64,000 bases of DNA from Undaria pinnatifida (GCA_012845835.1 JABAKD010000023.1:16426702-16490701); one strand, 5' to 3'. Shown: positions 19,169 through 32,562, counted from the first letter of the stretch. A program made the numbers and translations. Notes: generated by a model not told the origin, from the sequence alone.

Positions 19169-22100
19169 CCGGAATTCAATCCCACTCTTTTTCGGAAACG
19201 ACAGCCTCAACGAAACCTGGGGGCGTTGATGCGAGCGATTCCAAATCCCCAATGCTTCCCCGAACGGCGGCCTCAACGAAATCGGAGGGCGTGGAGGCAA
19301 CCGTTCCAATACTATCGTTACTATGCCTCCGGCCCACCCAGGATTCATCCCATCCTCGCGATCCAGGTAACTTCCTAGCGGCCTACCCAAGCACAAACCC
19401 GTCTTTCATCGAAAGAAAACATGGATCTCTGAACATTTTTCTCCCAAAGGAAACACCGGATAACTGGTTATCTTCGCAACGACAGCGCTGCGCCCATGCC
19501 TGTCTACCATTTATTTTCTTTGCTTGCAACGCCCCTTAAAAAACAACCATACAACCCTAAACAAAACAACACAAAACAAAAAAGATGGCGGCGTAGGGTG
19601 ATCTGGTGTCCCCTTCCAACGAGGCGCTGGGGACGTGTTCGAGCCGTCGTCCTCCAGTATCCACCATGAAATAGTGCGAGCTTCTTCACGCCTTTCGTCA
19701 AACGTGCCTTGCCGGTTTCTGATGCCCTGGGGTAAGGACGTAACCTGTCAGGCAGCAAAACAGTGCTAGGCCCCCGATGTTCTGCACGCTGTGCGACAAG
19801 GCGTGGGTGCGTTCGGGAACACCTGTTATCGGATCCTACGTGGGCGATGTTACAGCTTCGGCACACCAAAAACTAAAGAGTATCTGACAATCTCACAGTG
19901 AGTTGTATTCGTCTCGGACTCCAAACCCGGTTATCCATATACGATTATAATACATGAGCTAGTTCATTATTTCCTGCAACGGATGTGGAAAGTCGAACGA
20001 TACTCTCCCCCCCAACTAAAATGGCAGCGGGAGGGACTCAGCGGCATAACAACGGTTGTTTTCCGCGCGCGACGTCTCGCGGCTTTACGCAGTACTATAC
20101 TTCGGCATATCCACGATTCTGATTTACTCTCGCTGACATACCCGTCTACCAAAAATATCGTTCGACTAATGCCCGAGGGTGACATTGTTGCACGAGCATC
20201 AATCGAAGCGTTGTAATAGTGGTGTGACGGTAACCGAAATCCTTATCCTACCATACTTCTTTGGCTAAACCTGACAGACGTGAATGGTGGTGTCAGGAAC
20301 CGATGAGCTGCCAATTACCCAACAGGCGGGTCTGTGGATTGCAGTAGACTCGGCACGCAATGATCGAACTGCGCTCATCGTTGCTGAAGAACGTCTTTTA
20401 AGCCAGAGACGTTTTTACCAAAAACAACACAGCGTATTGAGATGCACAACAGAGTAGTAGTAACTGCTAATTGCTGTTAGAAAGTAAAGGGGGAAAAAGC
20501 AATTGACATTTACGTGCGTCAGTCAATTCTTCGGGCGGACTCCACTATGAGAGAACATACTTGTACAAAATACTGCTGTGGGGAACCCGTGTCAATGAAA
20601 GCTATGCCGGGGTATGTGCGTCTGGCATGAGGCCCGGCGTGAACTCGGACATGGGTTGTTTGGCGGGAAAGTGCGACGTTGATTCTTTTCCTCCCAGAAA
20701 AATGTTGAAATTCAGATAAGAAATCAGGTACCTCTATCTTAAGAGTGAGGGAGGTCTACCTGCTGTCTACATGCTCTGGATGAGACATCTGCCAGACAGG
20801 GAACCAAATCGCTTTTTCTGAGAATTCCGACAAGGGCGGCGCGGAGCCGCCGCGACCAATAGAATGGGTGTATGCGTGCTTTAAAGCGACCGCACAGGCG
20901 TTACCGGCCAGCTGATACCGTCGTTGCTACAGGCTCGGCCGACGTGGTTTGTTATATGATTGTTTGAATCGAGACTGCCTCGTCTGCAATCGTCGACTAA
21001 AAAAAAAACATAATTATCAAAGAGTTGCCAGGGGCGAACGTCGTGCATGCGACCCTGCGTGTACTTTGACGAGTAAGTGTTGTTAATAAGAGGGGCTTAC
21101 TGAAGTCACCCCCCAAGCAAATGATGGCATGCGGAAAAAAAAAAAAAATCAGCTACGTACAACAATCTTGGTCAGAGGAATAAAAAAATGCAATCGGCTA
21201 TGTACAACAATCTTCGTCAGAAAAAAAAAAAACAAGCGGTTACAACGATCTTGGTCCGAGGAATCTAACATCCTCCAGACAAACTGCTTGCCCATACAGG
21301 CAAATCTTATTTCTTGTCCTGAAACAACCGGTAAGGAAGGCGCGGGGCTACATCTTCGATTGAACAGATTTGCGTACGCTGTTGAAGGGCCATCACAGGC
21401 GATACCGGTACTGTAACGGGCATAACCGGTGAGGAAACGTACGTGGATGTCGGGATCACCTCTTGGGCTCGTTGGTGATGGGCGACAAAATTCTGGGGGT
21501 GCAACACTACAGTATTTTGATATGCTGCCATAACCAACACCTAGCTGTAGCTCACCAAAACGAGGTACCTTGCCACGGGTACCTGGTTTCCTACCCTGGA
21601 AACGGGGAGACGCAATGGGCGAACCTCGTTTGCTACAAGTGTTCGCACTGCATAAGCGCCTAACTTAATCGTGTGATCAAAATGACCGGAGATTTTCCAC
21701 GTCTCCTACTGAATTTCTTTCTTCAGCCTACTGGGGAATTGATACACGGCTCATCCATGCAAAAATTCGTGAAGCTGATGACGAATCGAGGTCATGACTC
21801 CTGTTTTCGTCGGCTTCCTGCTGTACAACGGAAAAACAAAACACTGTAGTTAAGGGGCCCATGGAAACTCTGGTCCAAGGTACCCGAATTATTCCGTCAC
21901 ACGGTTCTGTACGATATCGGAAGTCCCGATCGAGGGGCAAGACGATACCGCACATTTTGGATTATCTACTCTACAGGAATCGGCGGTCACAAACAATGAT
22001 CGGAGAGGCGGAAGAAGACGGGATGTATCGCCCCAGGTGGCCCTCGAATCACGGTCTACGGCTACTCAACACTATCGATGACTGGTGCAAGTTGGCTGCC

Positions 22101-22539
22101 TGCAAAAGCATCACTCTGTTTTGTTGCACACAATCCTAGATCCACGAAAAAAAAGAATGGTTTCGCAGCGCCCAGTGCATGCTGAACTGGGGATGTGCCT
22201 GGTACCACCTTGGCAACCAGGTGCGACGAATAGAAGGCCGTCAGATCGTCATGATACGGTAAAACCAACGCACTGACGGGCGCGTGGGAGTGAGAAAACT
22301 GCTATGGAGGAAGGGCTAAGGTGATGTAACCGAGAACGCACTCGCACGGCAGCAGCAGCAGCAGCAGCGTCGAGCGGCAAGGAGGGCAATGCAGGGTATG
22401 ACATGTACGACGGTGGACAGAAACATAGGCGCCATACAGTGATTTAACATAAGCACCTTTTTGTTCCTTACATTTACGCCCGTTGTGGTCACTCGAAAAG
22501 CAAAGCGGAACAGTTTGATTGCGAAGAAAAAAAATTGCC
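19169..22539. other. Internal non-coding region of the 5.4-kb element
   Basis: No convincing gene. It holds a short imperfect duplication near 19195-19295 (GCCTCAACGAAA with GGGGGCGT/GGAGGGCGT), an A-rich minisatellite at 21133-21270, a (CAG)6 run near 22349, and, on the minus strand at 20831-20857, a GC hairpin directly followed by CCCTTGT resembling the A/B unit ends. Confidence 0.5.
21133..21270 (+). repeat. A-rich minisatellite, three units
   Basis: Three units of about 45-50 bp: an A run of 7-13, then CAATCGGCTATGT-like, then ACAACAATCTTGGTCAGAGGAAT-like sequence. The units differ by several substitutions and A-run length. Confidence 0.6.
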
Positions 22540-23491
22540 GTTCTGGCTTCGAGAACTGGTCAAGAAATATGATTGATGGATCGTGTGTAATTGAGCATCA
22601 TTTATCCTTCTTCACTGCTTTTGTCTGCCTACCAATCCGTCACGTACTGACTGCTTTCGCCTGATACTCGCTTACATCAGTCTCACCCGACCCCGGTGGC
22701 TTGCCATATCGTGCATCGACTCGAGACGGCTCCAAGCGACACCCAGCGAGCTTCTGACATGAAAGGGCAACCACGACAAACCCCGGGAAATCTGCTCTCA
22801 AAACTTACCGACCTTACAACTACTTGTTGGCAATCAGTTCTGTACCACGACTTTCATATCCTTCTCAACTTCTTCTTGGAATCCACGCAGTACCCAACGA
22901 CGACCTTCCACCTACCAAAAACCCGTGATTATTCCAGCTACCCAGATGGATCCATATCCTACTCCAAGATCTACCCACAACTACGAGCGAAGGTCAACTC
23001 CAACGCCAGGTACTCGTATGTAGGTGTCTTAACCTTCCTTGGATCTATTCCGAACCTGAATTCTCAACTTACGTTATGAGCTTTTGACTTTCTTTATTAA
23101 ATTATCAATTGACTTATGACTTATTACCACATTGGCCCACCCTGCTTTTTAGTAGCAACCCAAACAGTTTGCTACTCAAAAGTAATTACCGCAAGGTAAG
23201 AAGTCATCACAGTAATCCCACGCAGTTGATTTGATGGCAATCATACGTGTGCATCACTGAGACGTTTAATGAACTCAATGCGACCCGAACAAAAACTTGA
23301 ATGACCACCCAGACTGAACAATCGATCAAGACAGAACGACAGAAAAGTCTCGCTCTGAGCGCTAACCGAAGCACAAGGTAAAATCCAAGCTTTGCCCTAC
23401 TCACCCATGCCCCTCAAAGTAGCGTGGGGTGGCAAGCTGAGAATTTTCCTCGATACTTCAACATGGTCAATTCGCCAATGCGACGATGAAA
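22540..23491. repeat. Right direct repeat of the 5.4-kb element
   Basis: Matches 18216-19168 with few differences (for example one T fewer in GACCTTTCCACC). Ends exactly at the TAATTG target duplication. Confidence 0.8.
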
Positions 23492-23759
23492 TAATTGCCG
23501 AAAAGAAAATTAGTTGCTGGGGAAAAGAACCGTCCCGAAGTTCCTTGCCTTCCTGGCTTTCCCTAGTCTCATTCTTACTTAGCTCTCATTCTCTCATCTT
23601 TACTGCTTGCTCTCTGATATTTTTATCTTGCTTTTTCAGCAACTTCTTTTTTGTACTTTTATTTGAAGTTGGCCAATTGCTGGCTGTTGAGAGGGAATTG
23701 CCGTTGACGGCTGCAAACAATTTGAATTTGAAATTTGCCGGATCGGCAATAACAATTTG

Positions 23760-26714
23760 AAGTTGAAATTTACGAAGCGGACCAAGGCTAGTGCGGGAGG
23801 AGGCTCCGCCAACAGTGGGGGTGGTGGAGGTTCAGGATCAGGCGTGTGGAAGCTGGTCGGGCAAGAACGGGACTCAGCTTCTTCTGGCAATCCTGATTGG
23901 CCGTGCCCGAGCAAGGGTAGTGACGGCTTCCTCATCGCACGAAATAGGAAAAACAGGAGTTCCCAGTACGCTGTCTGCGACACCTGCAGGAGTGACGAGC
24001 CTTCCACGTGCCAAGCTCTTCACAACCTTAACAAGAAGCACTGGGGAAGCGGCGACAACCCTCGTGTGTGTGACTGGTGTGACGCGGACACCTGTGATTC
24101 ACCTTCGATCGGCGTCCCTAACGAAGGAGCTGAGAGCTTGACGAAACGTGAGTTACATTTCTGTCGTTGTGCTGTGATTTCTTTTTCATGCGGGGAGTGA
24201 TAATCTCGCAGACATAGGCGGAATCTAAATCTCGCCCACGGGGACATATAAGAACCATCCCCGGGTTTTTACCGTCGTATTACGGTTCGCTGTGTTTGAA
24301 AACTTGGTGCTGGCTGCTGCTGCTGGCTGCTGCTGGCTGCTGCTGTGCCGGTAGCTTAAAACTAGCACCAAACTACCGTTTAGTTTATATCATATGCTTG
24401 CTCATCTGAAGTTTCCAGATCTCACGGTTGATTGTCAGCCAGCCGTGGTTCCCTCAATGACGGAAGTTGTGGGCTGAAGTTGTACTGTAAATGGGTGCCG
24501 AAAGCTAGCTGTAAGGCAGCTATTTGGCACGTGTTCCTCTTTTCCTCCACACGTCCATTACGCACTGCTGTTGTCTACTGCTGTTGTGGGTGGGTTGTGT
24601 AATATTCAAGTTATAGACTACACTGCTGTGGGTGCGCTTGCACATTGTCCTGTTATAGTTCCTGGATACAACAGGCACGTCAGACTGACACTATTCTTGG
24701 GCACCTACGAAGAGCAAGCGTGGGATATGTTCCCTCTGCGGGTGCGTGATGTGTGTAGGCTGCACTACTGCTGTGTACTGTACACGTACTGCACATGTAT
24801 GTATGCATATGTACTGCCTGCTGCATGCATGCAGCGGTCGCGGTGTCCACAGCACGTGCAAATAAATCGTCCTCGATTTCGACGATTTCTCAATCGTAGG
24901 GGCTGAAGTCCGGCCTTCAGTGTGTGGGGTATGTAGTCTAGGTGTGATATTGCTGCATGTAGTGGGTAGTGGTGGTCGTGGGGGTGTAGGAGCAACGCCA
25001 GCACCTACGTGTGTGGGGCTGCACTACGTACTACTGCTGCTGTGGCGGCCTAAACAGCACCTGCAAATAAATCGTCATCGATTTCGCCAATTTCTAGCTT
25101 TCAGGGGCTGAAAGTCGAGCCTTGAGTGTACAGGGGTGTAACAGGTGTCATATATTGCTGCCTATCTCGGTGGCCATGGTGCTGTAGGGGCGGTGCCAGC
25201 ACCCTCGTTGATGCCCGCAAATTCGCACACTGGCGGGAATTGTACAAGTACTCAGGTCTACGAGTAGACCTATGCAGTGACGCTGTGTGATGCGATTTCT
25301 TTTTCATACGTACAGCCAAACACACTTCATGTACGTACGACTACGAATACGGGGCAGTCCCGTCATCGGGGTAAGCGGGGGTTGGACAAGTGGTCCATGC
25401 AGTGACGCTTTGTGCTGTGATATAAACACACGTTTTGGATGTACGACTACGACTACGTGGTATCTATACATGTAAGACGCAATAAAATCGGGCAAGTCTC
25501 ATCACGGGGGTCAGCCAGGGTTGTAAAAATGGTCCATGCAGTGATAAATAACACAGCAGCATGATACCTCAGCACCAGTCGCAGCACACACTGGAGGTTG
25601 ATATATAGCAGTAAACAGAAGCTGAAGTTAACCTGGGTGATGCTGGAGAGCAGTCCCGTGATTGGGGTTAGCGAGTTGTTCATGTAGTGACGCGGTGTAC
25701 TACTACTGTTACTCATTTTTCATACAACCACATGAACTCTTCGTATTAACGAGTACAAGTAGGGTGCGCAACCTCTTCAGGAATCGCAGTACACGTCGGT
25801 CGTAATAGTGTTGATAGCAGCAGTAATAGAGTAGTACCGAACAATATATACAGCAGGTACTGTCTCTTACCCTTCGTTGTCGGTATTCCGCCGGTAGGCC
25901 TTATATATCAGTATACCGGGGCTTACGCTTACCAGTTGCGACTGTGAATCCCGTTCGTTCCTGTCCCGTGGTGGTTTCATAGGTGTTAGCGACGTTGTGG
26001 TACCAGGCAGGGCTTTGCCCATAAACGACCGCTTTCATTACGACAGTGTTAAATTGTACGACTTCCTTTCCAACTTTGGAAATCGACGACAGCTACGTGG
26101 CCTTACTATTTTGAACATTCACTGAACGCAAGGTATTCCCATCCGTTGTTGTCGTTTGCAGAAGCCCTGCGAAGCAGCCGCCGAGGGCCGCCAAGTCGGC
26201 GAGCACATAAACACGAAGTGCACCGGCGACATCAAGGTCGGTGACCTCCTGAAGAAGGCAGGCGACCACTTGCTCGATATACATCCCGCATTCCATTCCC
26301 ACGGTGCCACGAGGGCGTTCGACATCGAGGTACGTTCTACTCTTATCTCGCGTCCTATGTGTCACGAGTCGAGACATGCATGTCTCTTGCTCAAGACTAG
26401 GGGATGGCGTGCGGATATACCGGTAGTCTATGAAGTGCGGCTCTTTTTCCAAGTACCAAGAGCAAGTACAACAATACCACAACAATTACTAACAACGAAA
26501 CGAGCTCCAATAATTTGGATGGTTACGACGTCTGCTGGAGAGAAGCACGAATACTTTTTTACACATACTTATCGACGTTCTCCCGTCATGCTTCAACGTT
26601 TGTGGACAGATCCACAAGATCATCGACAAAAAACAAGAGTGCAAGGTGCTGGGTACCTCCGCTGAGGAGGAAGAGTCCAACCAAGCCTGCATGCTCCTTC
26701 GGAAGCAATGTTGA
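23760..26714 (+). CDS. A-family gene copy 5, all three exons open
   Basis: Exon 1 (about 23760-24147) is open throughout: a basic start KLKFTKRTK, a Gly/Ser linker, then WKLVGQERDS, WPCPSKGSDG, VCDTCRSDEPSTC, HWGSGDNPRVCDWC and ADTCDSPS, a Cys-rich region without the 2-bp frameshift of A2-A4. Exon 2 is 26162-26329 (one change, GEHIN for GEDIN) and exon 3 is 26610-26714 (SNQAC for SKQAC). Splice sites are canonical. No ATG in a good context precedes exon 1, so the true start lies in an upstream exon, perhaps beyond the TTTTTCAG acceptor near 23639. Intron 1 has lost ~70 bp and gained a 1-kb MULE-like fragment. The product is unknown; a Zn-binding role is inferred from Cys spacing only. Confidence 0.45.
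24192..25231 (+). mobile_element. MULE-family terminal fragment replacing part of A5 intron 1
   Basis: Begins GGGGAGTGATAAT, then GGGGACATATAAGAACCATCCCCGGGTTT, a diverged version of the left terminus of the large MULE (46465). The opposite terminus is missing. It contains TGCTGGCTGC repeats near 24310-24345 and a ~200-bp diverged duplication (GCAAATAAATCGTCCTCGATTTCG near 24857; GCAAATAAATCGTCATCGATTTCG near 25062). No reading frame. Confidence 0.5.
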
Positions 26715-27238
26715 CAGCACGTTCTTTATAGAACGTCAAGTTGTGGTTTATTATACCAGCATCGTTTTTTGAGAACTATGCCTGAATGCGTGCTCTTCGT
26801 CTTTCAGGAATACAAATGTACTTCACATGTTTGCGGTGTGTGCGTTCAAGTTCCTGCTTCCAGCATGTTTTTTTTGGCACTGCGCTCCTTTACATCTTAA
26901 GTTGTAGTTTTCCTGTCTCTATCCTTGACAAGCGCGTGCCTGGTGTTTATGCACTGCGATAATTTATTATTGATGATCGACTTAGAGAGAGCTATTAATA
27001 GGTGTACAGGACCTAGGTGCTACCTGAGAGGTGGAAGGATATGCCAAGCAAGTCCTCCGACGTGCCCATCATGGACTGGGCGAATGGATGATAATAACAA
27101 ACTCATAACCATAATGGTCTCTATCCTGTACCGTTGTACTATATATGGACCTCTTGGCATTTTCAAGTCGCCAGTTGCGCCATTTGTGCTTCTTTTCCGC
27201 CTTCCTACTGAATGTCCATTCCTCCTTCCGCAAGCGTA

Positions 27239-27276
27239 GCGGGCGGCGCCCAGCCGCCCGCGAGCGAAGCCCTTGT
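27239..27276 (+). repeat. 3'-terminal hairpin of unit A5
   Basis: Perfect 9-bp stem at 27239-27247 / 27253-27261 with CTTGT at 27272-27276; A6 follows without a gap. Confidence 0.6.
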
Positions 27277-29153
27277 AAAACTATATACCTAGACCTCGCC
27301 CCCCTCGGACGTCTCGCTCGGCATATCCTCCCCCCTCTCAGCCCTTCTCAGCCCGTAATTGCCGAAAAAAAAATTAGTTGCTGGGGAAATGAACCGTCCC
27401 GAAGTTCCTTGCCTTCCTTGCTTTCCCTAGTCTCATTCTTACTTAGCTCTCATTCTCTCATCTTTACTGCTTGCTCTCTGATATTTTTATTTCGCTTTTT
27501 CAGCAACTTCTTTTTTGTACTTTTATTTGGTTGGCCAATTGCTGGCTGTTGAGAGGGAATTGCCGTTGACGGCTGCAAACAATTTGAATTTGAAATTTGC
27601 CGGATCGGCAATAACAATTTGAAGTTGAAATTTGCGAAGCGGACCAAGGCTAGTGCGGGAGGAGGCTCCGCCAACGGTGGGGGTGGTTGAGATTCAGGAT
27701 CAGGCGTGTGGAAGCTGGTCGGGCAAGAACGGGACTCAGCTTCTTCTGGCAATCCTGATTGGCCGTGCCCTAGCAAGGGTAGTGACGGCTTCCACATCGC
27801 ACGAAATAGGAAAAACAGGAGTTCCCAGTACGCTGTCTGCGACACCTGCAGAAGTGACGAGCCTTCCACGTGCCAAGCTTTTCATAACCTTAACGAGAAG
27901 CACTGGGGAAGCGGCGACAACCCTCGTGTGTGTGACTGGTGTGACGCGGACACCTGTGATTCACCTTCGATCGGCGTCCCTAACGAAGGAGCTGAGAGCT
28001 TGACGAAACGTGAGTTTGACCTTGTGTGCCTGTCTGCAACGTCTGCTGTAGCATGTGTGTGCTACACCAGCGTGGTCGAACTACCACACGGTGTGGAAGC
28101 TGTGCCTGGGGACGCGTAGCCTGAACAAACTCAAGTTCGCCTTGGTGGTCACGGAGGGCAGTCCCGTCGTCGGGGTAAGCATGTTGTACTAGTTGTCTAC
28201 GCAGTTGTGTGCTGTGATTTCTTTTTCATGCGTACAAACACACTTTTGCATGAACGAGTACGTGTACGGGGCAGTCCCGTCATCGGGGTATAAGCGGGAA
28301 TTGTACAAGTACTCAGGTCTACGAGTAGACCTATGCAGTGACGCTATGTGATGCGATATCTTTTTCATACGTACAGCCAAACACACTTCATGTATGTACG
28401 ACTACGAGTACGGGGCAGTCCCGTCATCGGGGTAAGCGGGGGTTGGACAAGTGGTCCATGCAGTGACGCTTTGTGCTGTGATATAAACACACGTTTTGGA
28501 TGTAAGACTACGACTACGTGGTATCTATACATGTAAGACGCAATGAAAACGGGCAAGTCTCATCACGGGGGTCAGCCAGGGTTGTAAAAATGATCCATGC
28601 AGTGATGAATAACACAGCAGCATGATACCTCAGCACCAGTCGCAGTACACACTGGAGGTTGATATATAGCAGTAAACAGAAGCTGAAGTTAACCTGGGTG
28701 ATGCTGGAGAGCAGTCCCGTGATTGGGGTTAGCGAGTTGTTCATGTAGTGACGCGGTGTACTACTACTGTTACTCATTTTTCATACAACCACATGAACTC
28801 TTTGTATTAACGAGTACAAGTAGGGTGCGCAACCTCTTCAGGAATCGCAGTACACGTCGGTCGTAATAGTGTTGATAGCAGCAGTAATAGAGTAGTGCCG
28901 AACAATATATTATAAAAATTAAAATACACTCCAGCTGTGAGATCGAAGATTTCGTCGAAACTCATCTTTGCAAGCTGTGTGTGATACTCCGATCGCGCGC
29001 ATTACGAGTTGTGTGTCCTCATTAAGGATATAGGTCGGCGACTCCCCTTACAGCTACAGTGTAGCTATCAGGGTCAACAGGATGATTTTAGTCAGTCTGT
29101 GCGCGGAAACTATAAAACCCGTTTCTGAGGGGGACAAAATCTGACAGCTGTGA

Positions 29154-30226
29154 AGGCAAAGGGGGGGCCTGGTTTTGATCAAAAGCGAGCGGGTTTGGAG
29201 GGGGGCGGGGGGGGGGGGGGGGGGGGAAAGGGGCAATTTGTGCATGTAAGCTATAAATCCTTTCGAGGGGATAAATCTGACGGTTTTGGCACCAGTATAT
29301 TATTGGGGGCGGGGGGGGGGGGGGGGGGGGGGGGGGCAGGTCGATATGTGCCTGGAAACTATACATTATTTCGAGGGGACAAATGTGACATTTTTGGAAA
29401 TAATACATCAGTTTATCGTGTATATTCTGGGGTAAGTCGTACAATCAGTGAGTAAAGAGAGGGTGGAGTGTTCGAGGGGGTGGGGTTGGGATGGGTTGGG
29501 GGGGGGGAGGGTGGGGGGTGGGGACGGGGGCGGGGGGCGGGGGGGGGGGGGGGGGAAAGGGTTTTAGGTGAGGGGTTTGTTATACGTGTGGTGCTAGGTC
29601 TAGGCGAAGGTGCGGGTGATGGGGAAGAAAGGGGCGTTCGAGGCGGGGGGGGGGGGGGACACAGCGGTATGGATGGCTCTCGAAAGATATTGAGGTGATA
29701 TCCTGTGCGTGAAGTGTTTATTAATGTGGCGGATTTCGATATTTGGTGGGGCGTTTGAGTAAGGGAGAGCAAGAGGGGGGGGGGGGGGGGGGGGGAGAGG
29801 TTTTTGAGGAGGTTTAGGTCACAAATAATATTCAAATACACTTCGGCTGTGAGATCAAAGATATGTATCAGCTTGTTATACGCATGGTGCTAGGTCTACG
29901 TGATCGTGCAGGTGGTCGGGAAAGAGGGGGCGTTGGAGGGGGGGGGGGGGGGGGGGGGGAGCACAGCGGCATGGATGGCTCTCGAAAGATAATGAGGTGA
30001 TATCCTGTGCGTGAAGTGTTTGTTAATGTGGCGGATTTTGATATTTGGTGGGGCGTTTGAGTAAGGGAGAGCAAGAGGGGGGGGGGGGGGGGATTTTTAG
30101 GAGGTTTAGGTCACAAATAATATTCAAATACACTTCGGCTGTGAGATCAAAGATATGTAGCAGCTTGTTATACGCGTGGTGCTAGGTCTAGGCGATCGTG
30201 TAGGTGGTCGGAAAAGAGGGGGCGTT

Positions 30227-30260
<34 letters not shown>

Positions 30261-30510
30261 AATAATTGAACCCTTCGTCATGGATGGTCAGAAAGATAAT
30301 GATGTGGTATCAACTGCGTATAGGTGTTTATTACTCAGGCCGATTTTGATTGTGAGTGGGGCGTTTGGACAGAGTAGGCGGAAGGGGGGGGGGGGGGGGG
30401 ATCGGGGGACGGAGGGGCGGGGGGGGGGGGGGAAAAGGTTGGGGTTTGTTATGAAAAAGAGGTCAGTGGAGGGGGAGGGGAGGGGGGGGGGGGGGGGGGG
30501 GGGGGACATT
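29154..30510 (+). repeat. Array of long poly-G tracts
   Basis: About a dozen G runs of 12 to 30 bases (for example 29311-29336 and 30230-30259) with C-rich strand opposite. They are spaced by a conserved ~57-bp module (TGTGC..GGAAACTATAAA..GAGGGGACAAATCTGACG) seen near 29097, 29238, 29345 and 30513. The sequence can form G-quadruplexes in the + strand. Confidence 0.85.
29574..30440 (+). repeat. ~293-bp tandem repeat, three units
   Basis: Units start at TTGTTATACGYRTGGTGCTAGG (29574, 29870, 30163) and contain GGATGGCTCTCGAAAGATA, GGTGATATCCTGTGCGTGAAG, poly-G and CACTTCGGCTGTGAGATC. The third unit decays after its poly-G run. Confidence 0.7.
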
Positions 30511-30759
30511 TCAATATGTGCGCGGAAACTATAAATTCTCAAAGGGGACAAACCTGACGATTGAAGCAATAAGACATCCCTTTATATCATCTGGCTTGTA
30601 GTGTTTACTATTCTAGAAGGTTTGATGTTAGATGCAGCATGCAACCCAGTGTTTAAGTGTAGTAAATAACGTGTTAAATCTTCATAGTTTGTTGTTGTAT
30701 GATACATCGATCGAAAGCTAGAATATTTTATAGAATATTTGTAGGTACCATTATTTTCT

Positions 30760-31870
30760 GACATCGCTAATTATAAGAAAGAGATACGTATTGTCAAATG
30801 CAACAGGCGGGGTGATGTGGTCATGCACTGTGTTTGTCACCATCATCATACAATCACCATTATTATCGACATCGCTAATTATACGCAAGAGATACGTATT
30901 GCCAAATACAGCATGCGAGGTGATGTATGTGGCCATATGCTGTCTCCGTCATTGAGCATTAGAGGGAGGGATGCGAATCGACGCTTGGTATACATGTGCT
31001 CAATTACGTTACCTCATTAGTCATACTTGGTATACACGCGCTCAATCACGTTACCTCGTTAGTAATACTTCGCTTGGCATAGGTGGGGAGGCGATCATGC
31101 AGACGGTATGTACGAAATACCCTACGTAATGGGTTGGTAAGGTTGTTTACCGCAATTTTAACACATCTGCCTGTGCTTCCTTTTCCAAATTTATTTTTGT
31201 CTCAAATAAATGTACGATTTCACGCCTATGATTTTACCTTGTCGATGTGGGGCTCTGCAGTCGTCAATTTTAAGTCAGAGATACGTCCTACAAATACATC
31301 AGGCGAAGTGGGTATATGATATATATGCGATGTCATCACTATTGATCGCGAGGGTGATTTTACTTCGTGAGGTAAATGGTGCTGTGTTTCGTAGAGGTCG
31401 TCTCAGGAGGGTATGCGATGGGTCGGCAGTGTATCACGTCTGTTTGTGCTTCCTTTTCAACTTATTATTGTCTCAAATGTGTGATTTCACGTCCATGATT
31501 TTCACCGTGCCGCTGTGGGGCTCTGAGGTCGCCAATTTTAAGACAGAGATACATCTTACAAATACAGCAGTTGAGGTGGGCATGCAACGTCATAATATGC
31601 GATGTCACTACTATTGAAGGCGAGGGTGACTTCACTTCGTCAGGCATATGCTACTGCGTTTCGTAAAGGTTGTCTCACGTGGACATGCGATGTCACCACT
31701 ATTGAACGCGAGGGTGACTTTACTTCGTTAGGCACATTCCACTGCGTTTGGAATAGTAGGGGTTGTCAGGCAATCATGTACGCGGATGGAGGCACGAAAT
31801 ACCCTGCGTAATAGGTTGGTCGTGTGGTTTACCGCAGTGTTAACATCCCTGTCTGTACTTACTTTCCACA
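30760..31870 (+). repeat. Diverged interspersed repeats right of the poly-G array
   Basis: Several short motifs recur two or three times: GCTAATTATA-AGAGATACGTATTG (30768, 30874), GATGTCA-CTATTGA-CGCGAGGGTGA (31329, 31601, 31687), and CGAAATACCCT-CGTAAT-GGTTGGT (31108, 31793). No open frame of interest. Confidence 0.55.
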
Positions 31871-32562
31871 TTATTATAGACTATATATAGTGTACACTTA
31901 TACGTCCTGTTTTCTCCCCACTGTCGTCGAAGATGTTGTAGTCCTGTAGATGTCGCGTCCATGTCTGGTGCTCTTGTTAGTGGTGTTCATGAAAACATGC
32001 CTTAACATGTAGTAGATGATCGCTCAGTGGTGTTCCTTTCCTTTACATCAAGCCAGGTAGTATATGCCAACGCAACCGCTTGCTTGAAAAACGACAAAGA
32101 AATTCCTCACACACCTGACACAGAGAAGACGCGGCCCGAAGATTGTTCAGTATACCGACGGTCAGGAACAGGTTATCGAGCAGCGCACTTGATTTTTACT
32201 ACCGCTCCTCACTCCACCTAAGACTCTACGGGCATGCGTTGGACCCAGTTCGCTGATGCCCAAAACCAATTTCAAAGGAGGTGATGTGGTGGGCGAATGC
32301 TATAATGATTTGCGCTGCTTCGATTTACCCTGCCTCTCGTTCTGTTTGTTCTTGCGTTCTTGATGAACCTGTCATTTGGCAACGAGCAGTTGTGACACAT
32401 TTTTAGGTTCGTGTGAAGACTTTATGTGGACTATGTGATGTTTCGGACTCGTAGGGACCTCAGTTTGGAACCCAGGGTATATGGGTTCCACCTTTTGACT
32501 GATGTTCGTATGCGGACACATATATGGTTCTAGTGTGTCGCGTGTCCGCGTGGTTTTTGTTT

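Larger units (their letters stand above)
18087..23491. mobile_element. 5.4-kb non-coding element with ~0.95-kb terminal-type direct repeats
   Basis: Splits the 5' region of A5. TAATTG occurs on both sides (18081-18086 and 23492-23497) and once in uninterrupted copies, so this is one insertion event. Two near-identical direct repeats (18216-19168 and 22540-23491; a handful of differences) flank 3.4 kb. The left repeat is preceded by 129 bp absent before the right one, as if the right copy lost its start. No long reading frame, TG..CA ends or inverted termini are visible. A large non-autonomous LTR-type (LARD-like) element is the best fit, with low certainty about class. Confidence 0.55.

Noticed and set aside
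22349..22367. CRISPR-like or satellite array
   Set aside because: Only a short (CAG)6 run; no regular spacers. No CRISPR features anywhere in the window.
29088..29841. Proline- or glycine-rich proteins around the poly-G arrays
   Set aside because: They are translations of homopolymer runs and change frame between the duplicate at 28911 and its inverted copy.
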